From Schistosoma haematobium (lineage: Eukaryota; Platyhelminthes; Trematoda; Strigeidida; Schistosomatidae), in assembly GCF_000699445.3 (NCBI RefSeq), contig NC_067201.1, forward strand, positions 15,927,501 to 15,991,500: a stretch of DNA of 64,000 nt, in the 5' to 3' direction. The position numbers were made by a program, and so were the translations under genes. Below the pieces are notes generated by a model that did no database searches, had not been told where the DNA came from, and was given only the letters and a program-made list of their open reading frames with translations. Positions 36,701 to 48,200 of the stretch are shown piece after piece; the stretch's first letter is position 1, and every line of letters starts with the position of its first letter.

Positions 36701-39700
36701 ACTCAGTGTTTATATGGCATATGAGCTTGAACTGGTGCACAAATGTGTGCTCCAGGTCCTGCGTTACTTATGATTGACTAGCTGTTGTGATTGTTTATGT
36801 TTGAAATATATTCTAGAGAAATGTAAAGATGTTTCTTTATCTTTAATGTAGTAACATATTTATCTCAATCAATAAATTAGATATTATAAGATAAGCATAT
36901 AGTCTGGGAAATTTCGCATTAAAGGTGAAATTCCCCTCAAAACTAATAAATTGTTAATCATTATTATGTTGATTAATATAAGTCGGCAACTAAGTTTTGA
37001 TTAATGTATAGAGTACCGTTAATGTGTGGTTAGTGATACTAATCGACTGCGGAAATCAAAGTGTGTATTTCCATTATGTTTTCGATGACTGTCCTTTTAT
37101 TCTGCTACGCTTTTTTTATTATAAACTTTCCTAGGTGTTTCATTGTAAATATCTAATTTTAAGAAAATTATTTGGACGAAGGCATTCAATAATTTGTTAC
37201 ATACATCTAAACAGAAACTCTCTCGTCTCAATAAAAGCATTTAGTGGTATTTTGAAACAATGACTATTTTCGCTTGCGAAAAATCTCACTGTAATTAGAC
37301 TGTTCAGATGTTGGACCTTATTTTATTTTCATTTGTTGATTAACATTTTAATGCATTATTTTCAGTTAAAAATGCAAGCTTCTTGAATGTTGTACGTTGT
37401 CGGTCATTAGAAGAGGAAATGAAACTTTCACCAGCGCGTTCAGACGATCTGAGTAAATTCCTATTTATTGTTAAAATTTGTGTTTCTTTATCAGTATCAA
37501 TGATTTTATTCTAAGCAAGTCATACCCGTTTTTCATTATGGCAACAAAAGTTGTCTTGTAGACGTTGATTTTCTTTCAGGTGTTCCACTTCCAAGGTAAC
37601 ATAGCTCCACTATGAATCTAGTACTAACCTTTAAGATTTTCAAGAATCTGCTCTTCTTTATAAGTACTGGCTATGAAGCAGCTAGTGATTTCCACTTCAT
37701 TTGGTCAGCAGCGTATCCGAATTTTTGGATTACCGTTTCAATTAACTGTAGACACAAATGTGCATTGATTCATCAATCCCCACATTCAATAACTAAAATA
37801 AGAGAATATTCGCAATTCTTCGGTTAGATATTTTTACTGCTTAGTTAGTTATGGTAGTTTTACTAGAAACTTGGATTTAATACCTCCTAATTTAAAGCAT
37901 TAGTGTACTATTTCGCAATAGACTAAATACTTTAAAAAAAAGCAACTCAAACTTCTTGATGGCTGTCTTCTGTCGAGCATAATTACACAGTCACTTTACT
38001 TATTATTTATTATGAATTCTAGTGGCTTGTCCGTATACAATATATGAACTCTGGTATTTTCTTTTAGATTTACTCCCAACACACAAAGAAAATGATTCCA
38101 TGTTGTGGTATTTAGTTCTTAGAGGTGCTAGTAGTTTTCTGATGGAAACTGGACGGTGGCCTGGTAGCTCCCAGCCTTATACTACCACATTTAAATTCAG
38201 TACTAACAACCAAAATCAAAACTCAACTGGAATTCCAGTGCCACGTGAAGAACGATTCTTCGCTACAAATTCTGAACAGTTAGACATAAACATCATTGAA
38301 TCTGACTTACCAACGTTACGGATACACTTAAATCGTGTACTCCAGTCGTTTGGGATTGCAACGAATCGTGTTAACACAGATTATTTAGAGGTAATGTACT
38401 TACTTAATTATATTTCCTACGGTATGTAATACTGATAAAAACGAATTAGCAGTGTGATATACTAAAATTATCAGTTTGTGTTCTCTGAATGTCTTTAAAA
38501 GCCTCGAAAAGTTAGGTGGGAGTAATCTGTGATCGGTGAGTGAGCAAAGACAGACACATCTAGTTACAGTAAAAATAAAACACTTTTATATGTAAAACTG
38601 ACCCTACTTGTTTCAATTTGACTCCACTTTGTGATTGCATTTTATGTGTTAATTTACTGTTGTGCTATGACCTATTTCTAGTTCTTGATGGCTAGCCAGA
38701 TAATTAAGTCAAGTGTGTCATTTGATCAAATATTATGACCGACCCATCTAGCTATTTGCTGATCCGGAATCAAGTATCCAGTGTAGGATCCAAAGCCCAA
38801 ACATATTCTTGTTGATTCAGATTGTGTTATCAGGAGTAAACTACCTTTTTGGGATTTGCACAATGATCAATGTCAGTGATTGGAGACCCACCCACATTTT
38901 CCACCTTCTTCTAGATCTTGATTTTCAATAATATTCTTTTTAATCGATGAAGTTGGCCAATTGGTCTGAGACATTACCGCAGCCAGAGATTAGAGGGGTT
39001 GAGTAACATTGTACAGAATCGGTCACATGGACGCAATCGCATTCACTCCTTATCTTACTTTATAAATTCCTCTTAGTTTTTTAAAATCTTATTTATTTCA
39101 ACACATAAATATTGGTACAGGAGGGCACCGAATACATATGCGCCACACAAATCTCAGTCGATATGTGTGAGGGCTGTGATACTGCCCGGGTGCTCAAACA
39201 GGAGTAGGTGGTTTTCTTAGGGGGCCACACCTCAAGCCTTTGACCTAAAGGTCTGATCCACAAGGCAGTGGAGCATCGTAAGGAGATGCATTCCCATGGT
39301 AGCCGGTGACCAACGATTGGTTCATACGCCAATTGTTCCCGCAGGATACTGGAGCCGATGTGCACCATTGGTTGGGGATCCGGTTAAAGCGCCGGACATT
39401 CGCTTTTCGTCCTCTCATTTTCGTAAACAACAGTAATGCCACGAGAAGGCAGTGAGTAGGACTTCCCTGGTGGAGGCTGTATACGCGTGGTCATGTGAGA
39501 GCATTTCGAGAGGGAGGGCGAACCCACCCCACTCTCAGTCATACCAGGGCGTTTGGGGGCCTTTTTCTCTCACAACATAATGACAGTACGTAGATCTTTC
39601 AAAAGTTCTGATAGCGGACTTTAACGCTGCAACTGATTGGAACGCTACGAGAAATAATGTAGTTTTTTAGAAACTATATTCTCAATTCATAATCTTTCTC

Positions 39701-40590
39701 ATTATCATTGGTACTAAATTATTTTGTTATTTATGTTTTTAATCAATATAACTTGAGTGGACACATAATTGTTTCAAACTGCACTTTAATGATGACTAAC
39801 TCCCTATCTAGAATTGTAATACTTTAAAATGATTGATACTCGAGTCCTGTGGAAGTTTTTTTGAACTTATCAGCAACGCTATTATTTACATTTAAGAGAA
39901 CAATATTATGTTCAATTAGAACTTCATATTTCTAAGATACGATAATATCTATATACATATTTAAAGAATATTGAATCATTCGAAAAAAATGGAGTTAATC
40001 GTCATAAAATAGGATACATAAATAGTCGTAGTGAGTATATTGTAAAAATTGTTATTAATATAGTTGGTGTAGGACTAAAAAACAGCATGATAACAAGACT
40101 AAGAAAAAGATCATTAATAATTATTTGGTGAATCCCTATGAATGCTCTAGTTCTATCCACGACATGATCCTGATCGACCAAGTGTGATAAGATGGAGCTG
40201 GATATAGATACAGTTAGACCGTTTTCGAACCACGAAAACAGATACTCGTCAACTAGTAAGCTAAGTGATCTAGTCTTAGGATCGACATAGCTTACTCCAT
40301 GGTATCAGCTAAATTGATAGTCTGACGAAGATCTATTTTAAAACAGGATTGTTCGCCTATATGTTCTGTCCCAATTTACATGAAAGCTTGTAATATTTTC
40401 ATAAGTATTCAGAAAACATAATGATATCCACTAAATTCTTTTAAATCGATCGCTGTGAGACCGAATATGCTCTACTCGACTCTCGGTGAGGTTGTAGATG
40501 TGCACTGCTGAGTCCCACACTAAGATAAAACAGCTATCCAATGCTTCCTGGTTTACAGCGGTTGCCTAACTAAAGTTAGTCAGTGATGCA

Positions 40591-40650
<60 letters not shown>

Positions 40651-40868
40651 TTTCTGCAATCTATTAAAGCCGCGCCACTTCTACCTTCTTTTCTAACCTA
40701 CAGGAAATGTGTCAGTTCCGTGGTAATGAGCTGCATTCAGTGGTTGCATTTATGGGTGGAGTTGTAGCACAAGAAGTTATCAAGTTAATCACACACCAGT
40801 TTATCCCAGTATCGAAGCCGTTGATCTATAATGCTATTAACCAGAAAATAGAATTGTTGGATTTTTGA
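27787..40868 (+). CDS. NAE1: NEDD8-activating enzyme E1 regulatory subunit (NAE1/APPBP1), 14 exons
   Basis: Partner of UBA3 in the heterodimer that activates NEDD8 for cullin neddylation. Exons: 27787-27934, 27969-28029, 28063-28093, 28131-28202, 28237-28316, 30380-30662, 32362-32422, 33450-33568, 34408-34497, 35316-35528, 36278-36314, 37366-37452, 38023-38390, 40704-40868. Phases agree throughout; the joined frame is 604 residues (human 534). Start: [21 protein letters not shown] matches human [13 protein letters not shown]. Further matches: [14 protein letters not shown] across intron 1, [10 protein letters not shown] and [19 protein letters not shown] in exon 6, [15 protein letters not shown] in exon 7, [16 protein letters not shown] in exon 10, [12 protein letters not shown] in exon 12, [14 protein letters not shown] in exon 14. 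Exon 13 carries an extra Asn/Ser-rich loop. The first four introns are 34, 33, 37 and 34 nt; the rest are 570-2313 nt. The exon 10 acceptor (35315) is the least certain junction. Confidence 0.95.
36540..36800 (+). repeat. Old dispersed repeat, copy in NAE1 intron 11-12 region
   Basis: Partly similar to 48150-48410 in the same orientation: shared order of TCTTGAGTTT, CTTGTTTTG/GTTTGTTTTGATAATTCCA, TGAAC(T/C)G(G/A)TG(C/T)ACAAATG and a following AGGT(C/T)CT(G/A)CGTT(A/G)C. Divergence is high and no element type could be assigned. It lies in the intron between exons 11 and 12. Confidence 0.45.
39090..39560 (-). mobile_element. RTE-dependent retroposon family, copy A (NAE1 intron 13)
   Basis: Minus-strand copy of a family with four members in this window. 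It starts (in element sense, at 39560) with GCCCCCAAACGCCCTGGTAT and ends with TACCAATATTTATGTGTTGA followed by an A-rich tail. It shares with copy D the version lacking the CCTAGGGGAGTTGGGAAACC-type block. A conserved but interrupted reading frame ([34 protein letters not shown]) is present; I cannot tell whether it was ever coding. Confidence 0.8.
40593..40645. repeat. (TA)n microsatellite in NAE1 intron 13
   Basis: About 53 bp of uninterrupted TA dinucleotides roughly 60 bp before the acceptor of the last exon. Confidence 0.95.
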
Positions 40869-40910
40869 TGAACGTTGTTGTTCATATATGAGTTGAGTAT
40901 ATGCATGTTA

Positions 40911-40916
40911 AATAAA
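40911..40916 (+). terminator. Polyadenylation signal of NAE1
   Basis: AATAAA lies 43 bases after the NAE1 stop codon, a fitting place for the 3' end of the transcript. Confidence 0.65.
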
Positions 40917-40975
40917 TGTTGTTTCCCACTTGAAGTACATTTGTCACTCAGGTGACCTTTCGTTTTCTGAGCTGG

Positions 40976-41320
40976 ATGGTTTGGTTGTGGAACATTCATT
41001 TCTCATCTGGAAATCATCAGCGCAAATTTCAGGTAAAATTTAAGCGTTCGGATTTCCCCACATGTGACTCACAGCTTGAGTGGTTATTGACCGATCCAAT
41101 TTATAAACCAATCAGAAAAATCATGGATAAACATGGTGTGGTACAATCAAATTAAAGAATTAAACAATGACAGGTTAAAGGTCAACAATAACCAATCAAG
41201 ATCGATAGAACATGCTGAGTCATATATGAACAAATTCAAACACATCATTTCTACCTGAATTTTGTCCTGATGATGTTGTTGAGAAGAACAATGAAAACAC
41301 CAAATCATCCAACTCGGGGA
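40976..41320. mobile_element. Penelope-like terminus arranged as an imperfect inverted repeat
   Basis: The arm 40976-41080 and the arm 41212-41318 are imperfect reverse complements, and both match the 3' terminus of the Penelope-like element at 21200-21345 (for example GAGCTGGATGGTTTGGTTGT against GAGCTGGATTGTTTGGTCGT). The middle reads ..LTDPIYKPIRKIMDKHG on the plus strand, matching IDPIYEPISKIMHKYR, the C-terminal end of the GIY-YIG protein. So a sense 3' end is preceded by an inverted copy of the same 3' end. It fills most of the gap between NAE1 and ABCB7. Confidence 0.7.
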
Positions 41321-41345
41321 ACAAAACTTCTCCTAAATGACTTAC

Positions 41346-42258
41346 TATATCTTTGTCATTTTCTACATTCTGATCAACTCATCATTTGAGTTTCATGAGT
41401 TTTGTTTCCGAACAGTTGTTGAATAGGGACTACGTAATTACGTCACTTAATTTCATATAACACCTAATACTGTGATTTTATTCAAAGTGATGGAATCTTT
41501 CTCTGGACAGGATATCGTATTTTCTAAGCCTACTGCTATCTATATTAATGAATACTATATTCATTTAAACCCTTAGCTGAGAGCATAATTTCCTTCCTTA
41601 TCAAAACTGAAGCACAATGGCAGTGGAAGTTCTCATGCATACTGATTAACGATAATGGATTGAAATTTACACTTTACACTGATCCGATAAAACGTAGTGA
41701 TGGCAACGTTCACATGCACAATCCGTCGATTTACTAACTGAATGAATATATTTTACGGAATTAATAGGTTTGCCGAGTATTAGCTTACCAAAAGGTAATT
41801 AAATCCTATATTTCAGAGTTGCTATGTGACCACCAGTCTTACTGACTTGATAGGTCCTGAGTTTTCAGCCGATTTCATTTAAAGCATCAATTTTTTATAC
41901 TACAGTTTAGAGAAATGGAATAAGTTCCATATTCATCAATTGTGATGATCTAGTTGGCAGAAAAATTAAACAGTGTGCGTGTAACAAAATGTATTATACA
42001 GTCTGTTTCTTTACAAAGTTATCCTGTGATACAAGCAGCCATGAAAACAAATCAAATACGTTACGTAGTTTGTTAACTATTCATCTAACATAAACATAAA
42101 ACCACATAAGATAAAATAATTCTGTTCAAGTATGAATAAGTTAGTAAAATGGATAGAAAATAATAAAACTGAAACTATCAAACAAGTGTAGGCATGGAGA
42201 AAATTACAGACTACAAAATTCAAGAAGAGCTCAAACCATTATATTTATACGTAGTGCC
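41346..42258. other. Intergenic DNA between convergent NAE1 and ABCB7
   Basis: Beyond the Penelope-derived repeat this stretch should contain the 3' UTR of ABCB7. No clear minus-strand AATAAA was singled out. Nothing else identified. Confidence 0.4.
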
Positions 42259-45200
42259 TTAGGTGTTTGTATCTTGACTGCCTGAATTGGATATTTTATG
42301 ATTATCATTGCTGTTACAATTATCAGTAGTACTCGTAATAGTAGTGGGTAAGATTCCACTTCGTTGTTGATCCCAAAGTTGTTTATAATATGAATCCGGT
42401 TGTGATAGTAAACTGGAGTGCGTACCACGTTCAGATACACGACCATTTCGTAAGACTAAGATTTCATCAGCATCAATTATTGTGCTTAAACGATGAGCGA
42501 TTACAAGCGATGTAATTCCAGGTGTAACTTCTGCTAATCGTTGAAGAATAGTCTACATAATTTGTTTATATTATTTTAGTAGGGAAAAGAAAAAAAGTAT
42601 ATATATATATATATATATATATAGGATCGATTTACTTGACTTTCACCAACAGTGTCAGTGATTCATAAACTACTATCAAGAATGTTGTTAGCCAGGTATC
42701 ATTTAGGTATCGCATATAGACTGTATCGATGTGCCCCTGTGTACGATGAATTGGAATAGTGTCGCAACTGAGATTTACCATGCAGTTTTATCTTGAAGAA
42801 ATAAAAGTCGATCGACTTACAACATAAGCAGAGCCTCAGTATCAAGTTCTGTCGTCTTGAATCGTGTGTTTTGACCTAAGTATTTAACTGTGCACTAGCA
42901 ATTGGAAAAGTGATGAATTTTAAGATCTATTATATTAGGGTGAAGATTGTTGTTTCTTTTAGAGTACTAGCTGCATTCAACTAAGCTTCGGTTCATTTCA
43001 AGGACGAAATGCATTTTCGATAACAAACTATCAGCGTAGTTAATGAGGAAACTATCTAGGTATGTTTCTTACTGTACATATCTCAAATGATGACTTCCGT
43101 CATACCGAAAAAATTATGATGAGTTAGACTGTCTAATTACCAATTTGCCTCTTCTGTCGTGTGTTTGAACACATAGATGGTTGTATTTGTTGACATGATA
43201 ACTGTCTTTCGCTTTACTTTTCTAAGCCTTAATTTATTAGTGATACCTGGAAACCCCTTCAAAACTAACTCGAATAAACTGAGAGCTCACAAACACCTTT
43301 TCACGGTTTTGGAATTAACTTGTTTACACAACTTCTTAAGAAGTACTTACCGAAGATCGATTTCCTGGAAAATGAACTTCATCTATGAGTAAGGGACGAT
43401 ATGTAAGGCTAACGAAATCGTACATAATCAGTGTACATAGGTATAATACAAACTTCGCATCACCTCCACTTACTCTTCATGGTAATTGATTTGAAATTCG
43501 AGAAGTTTGCGTAATTTGATGAACGGTGAGTACTCGTACAGATGTAACATATAAACTTAATATGTATACAACAAAAATAAGAGTAACTCTGTGTAATCTG
43601 ATCTACGTCCAGAGCCGTTACGAGGTTTGTCTGTTCACAAATAAAATCTGGTGTACAACGGCAATTCTCATAACCACTAATTATTCAAACACATAAAAAT
43701 TGGTACAAGGAGGCACCAAATAGATATGCGGCGCATAAATCCTTCGCTTTGTGTGAGGGCTGGAGTACTGCCCGAGTGCCCAAACCGAAACAGGTGGTTT
43801 TCTTAGGGGACCACACTCTGAGCCTTCATCCTAAGGGTCTAATCCACAAGGCAATGGAGCAACGTCAGGAGATGCAGTCTTATAGTAGTCGTTGGCCAAC
43901 AATAGATTCATAAGCCATTTGTTCCTTCAGGATCCTGGAGCCCATGTACACCACTGGTTTGGAATCAGGGTTTCCCAACTCCCCTAGGTGGAACCTCCGT
44001 ATCCCCCAACCCGGTTAAAGCGCCGAACATTCGCTTTTCGTCCTGTTAATTTCGTAAACAATAGTAATGCCGCGAGAAGGCAGTGAGTAAGACTTCCCTG
44101 GCAGTTGTATGCACGTGGCCATATCAGAGCATTTCGGGAGGGAGAGCTGACTGCCCGCTCTCGGCCGTACTCACTTAGTTGGGACCTTGACTATAATGAA
44201 AAATAAATTGTTATCGATATTGAGAACATATAAAAACATACATGTTCAGTGATTGAATCTAATGATGACGTTGCTTCGTCATAAACCAAAATTGAAGCTT
44301 TCTTCAGTAGAGCCCTTGCAATCGCTATTCGTTGTTTTTCACCACCGCTCAATTTCAAACCACGTTCTCCGACCTTTGATTACGAAGAAAAACCAAAAAT
44401 AAAATTAAATGTAAGTTTAATATTCATATTATCAAAATAAACGAACAACTGATCAATTATTCGAAGTGAATGTATGTCATGTTCATCAGAGATTGATCCC
44501 AGTTGAGGTATTACTACAGATCAAGTGGTACTGAACAACTGTTTTGTTCCAGTATGAAACTCCCCAGTATTGAGCACTAACAAACAAATCGGAGATAGAA
44601 CCAAGGAACGTCTGCTCTCTAGGCGAACGCCTAATCATTAGGAGCTAAAAATAAAGACAATCTTCAAAACTTTTCCAATAAATATAATAGTCAGCTTTGT
44701 AATAACCTGCTTCAAGATGTTCCTGTAGTTCTAATGAGAACACGTGATTGATAGAGTTCAGACATGTCAGTAGTGACTTGTTTCTGATATCATTAGACGA
44801 TTGTCGTCCAAATTGCGAACTGCTTGATATCAAATCAAGGGTTCTAAAGGTTTGCAGTTTGCTGTGACACCTGAAGACCCTTGAATTTGAATACTGGTGG
44901 GATGGTGGGTTCGCATTGCTGAAGAGTAACGTACAGTGATAGAGCTGTCCAATGTCCGCTAGTATTTAATGGCACCTCAACTGAAATCAAACTGTGATAA
45001 AATGCAACCTAAAAGCTAGGACTGATCTTCAAAAACCTTCAACTATAGTACGTTGAATGTATTAATTCTTAATAAATAGGAATTTATGAAGTATAAATTT
45101 ATTTAGTCAGTTATTGGGGGCACGGCTGTTTCCTACTACCCGACTATCCAAAATAAAGTAAGCAGAGTAGTATCTTAACTTGTAGCTGGAAGGTGAATCT

Positions 45201-48200
45201 TCTAACCGTTAAGATGTTGGACAATATATAATAATAAATGATCCTGATCAGCGCTTAGTTACATCTATATGCTATAAACTTGCAGCAATCTGTTAACAAA
45301 ACAATTTCATAACAACTAGAACAAATTCGTTACATAACTTAATCAGATCATCACGATTAACGCTTTAGTAAAAAAAAATTTATTTATATTTCAGACCGGA
45401 TAAATGTCAACGATTAATATGAGGTACGTAAGATCCAAAACTGCGCCTTTGAAAATTGTGTCCTTTTTTACCATCGGGATAATTGAATTGCGATCGGGCC
45501 TTTTTCTGAAGGGTATATAATATACACAAGTATTCAGTAGTTCCGCATTGTAGTGTTAAGGTACTTTAATAGATTGGGTTGGTTGTCTGGTTTATAAAAT
45601 AACTAACTTCTAGTTGATGATATGGTTTAAAAACAGCGAATACTCCACTTACTTGTGTATCGTATCCGTGTGGCATACGTTCAATTGCATTGGCTACATT
45701 CGATAAACGAGCGGCTTCGTAAACTTCTTCCGGAGTTGCTTTCAAGTTACCGTATTGGAGATTATAAAATATTGTATTATGGAACAAAACCGTATCCTAT
45801 GAAACAACAGGACAATGAACATGGATACTGATAAAGCGTTCTTACATATATAATTAGCAAAGCTACATTTTAATTTGATATATGAAATCCGATTGAAAAT
45901 AGCAGCCCTTGAGATGTTGCACGAAATATGAAACAGTGACGGATAGCTGGTTGAATTTGGCTGATTTCGATGACGATATAATCGTGGACATTTATAGAAC
46001 AGTGAACTATTGAGGAATGTCATTTAGTGATTTTGGTCAACAAATTATGAGAAAAGGTACGGGAATTTCATTAACTCAACAGGAGGCATGGATTGATGGG
46101 GATGGGTGAGACATAATTAACTACTTTGTATATCGTGGGAAAAGGGAACAGTTACACTAAAACTAGATAATAAGTTAGTTACGGAAATGTCAGTTACCTA
46201 ATGATATATTGTGACCATTAAAACTACAGATAATTATATTAGACGAACATAAGTTACGTTAAGACAAAGTTTGCTGACAACAAACGATTCACTTGAGTAA
46301 CAATAGCTAAGATTTTAACTGCTCTTATAAAATGTTATACCAGTTTGACCTAATCAAATCACTTGAATAATTTAAGTATGCATTTGTTATTCACAGAATT
46401 ACCTGTGGTATCACTGCAATTGCACGACGTAAACTCTCTAAATTCACTGACCGAACATCTTGACCACCGACTAGTACACTACCACTAGATACATCAAAAA
46501 ATCGGTAGACTAATCGAACAATTGTAGATTTTCCGGTACCACTCTCACCAACAATAGCTACACGTTGACCAGGTTCAACCTTAAAAGGAGAAACGAGCAA
46601 AAAAGAAGAATTTCTTAATTATATGTTTTATGACAGCAAGGATATATATACCATAATTGGTCGCATCACCTTAGAACACGGAAATGAAGTCATCAACATA
46701 GACAGCAAAAATGAAAAACCTAGTGTTAATAATATTAAAAATGGAGAATATGATTCGAAAAGCGTAAGTCAAATAAGGGAATAAAAATTATGAACGATGT
46801 AACCATATTGGAATATTGAGGGGTCAGTCAAGATAGTGACTTTTAGTTTATTTTCGTGAGAATGGCATCTAAAAAATCAACCGTGAAGTGAAACTATCGG
46901 TTAGAATATCTTGACAGCTATTAACTCTAACTGTCCAGTCAGTTTATACGATAGACTTTAAAGGTGAACATCATCATCAAATCTTAATAATTGGTTTAAA
47001 AATCACTCACTTGATGATAATTAATAACATAAACTAAACTGAAATGTTATTCATTAACATGGGAGATATTGTTAAGACCTCAAGCTGTATAGTCACTTTT
47101 GTTAAATGGTCGTTCTGACGTGTAAGAAAGTCTTTGATAACTTATTTCAATTTATATTAAACCCAACTGACCTTTGCTGAACTTCTGATTCATTGCTTAC
47201 TCTCTTAGTCTACTATTTTCATTGAATTACAAGGTCATATTTTTCGTTATATACGCATACAATTGTACTATTACTATTTTGAACTATTTGAACATTAAGC
47301 GTTTTCCAGAATTCCCGACTTCTCTTCTATGAATTACGTGAAGGACAATGGTTGAAGCTTTGTGTAGTAGTAGTTGTTCAACTTATTCAATTCGCATAGA
47401 TCCCATATCGTATTAGAACAATTTCCCAATCATTTATTATTTGAATTTACCGTAATCAATCTCAAAACACAGCAGATGTTAAATTTTATTTTTTGTGTTT
47501 TGAAACATCGTGCAAATTTACCATAACAACTAAATTAGTTATAAAACTGGTCAAAGAAAAAATAATATCGATGAAAAAAAAAGTAATTTTGTTGAAAAAC
47601 TTTACTTATCTATTGAAACTAACACACCATCATAATAAGCTTGCTTACCTTAAAACTTAATCCATCACATATGAACTTCCCAGGTTTTAATAAAGAATCT
47701 TTAGGGTCTTTAGTGTAGTAAGTGAATTTCACATCACGAAATTCTACAGATGAATTAGAACGATCAATGTGTATATTTGGTGCATTCGGTAAGGACTATA
47801 ATCATACCATTCAATTTTCATGTGTGTTTGGAAGAAGAATAAAGCAGTTAAATCGGTGAACACATAGAAAACAAGTGATCATTGTTTGATTTACAACAAA
47901 ATGACATTAAACAAAAAAAACACCATATAAATTAAAATCAATTCATAAGGTAACGAAAATAATGTGGATAGAAATCAGACTAATGTGGAAGACAGTCAAT
48001 GAGGTCATTGACTGGTAGACTTCAGCCATGATGTTGGTAAGGCCCAGACAATCTGGTTAAGGCTCATGTGATTATCGTAAGTAATAGTTAAAGATGTTGA
48101 ATGACAGAGCTCAGAATCGGTGCTAATGACGCGGATCGATTCACTGTGTGTTTTCCGCTAAATCTTGAGTTTTATAATAATTTTATACTTTTTTTTATTG

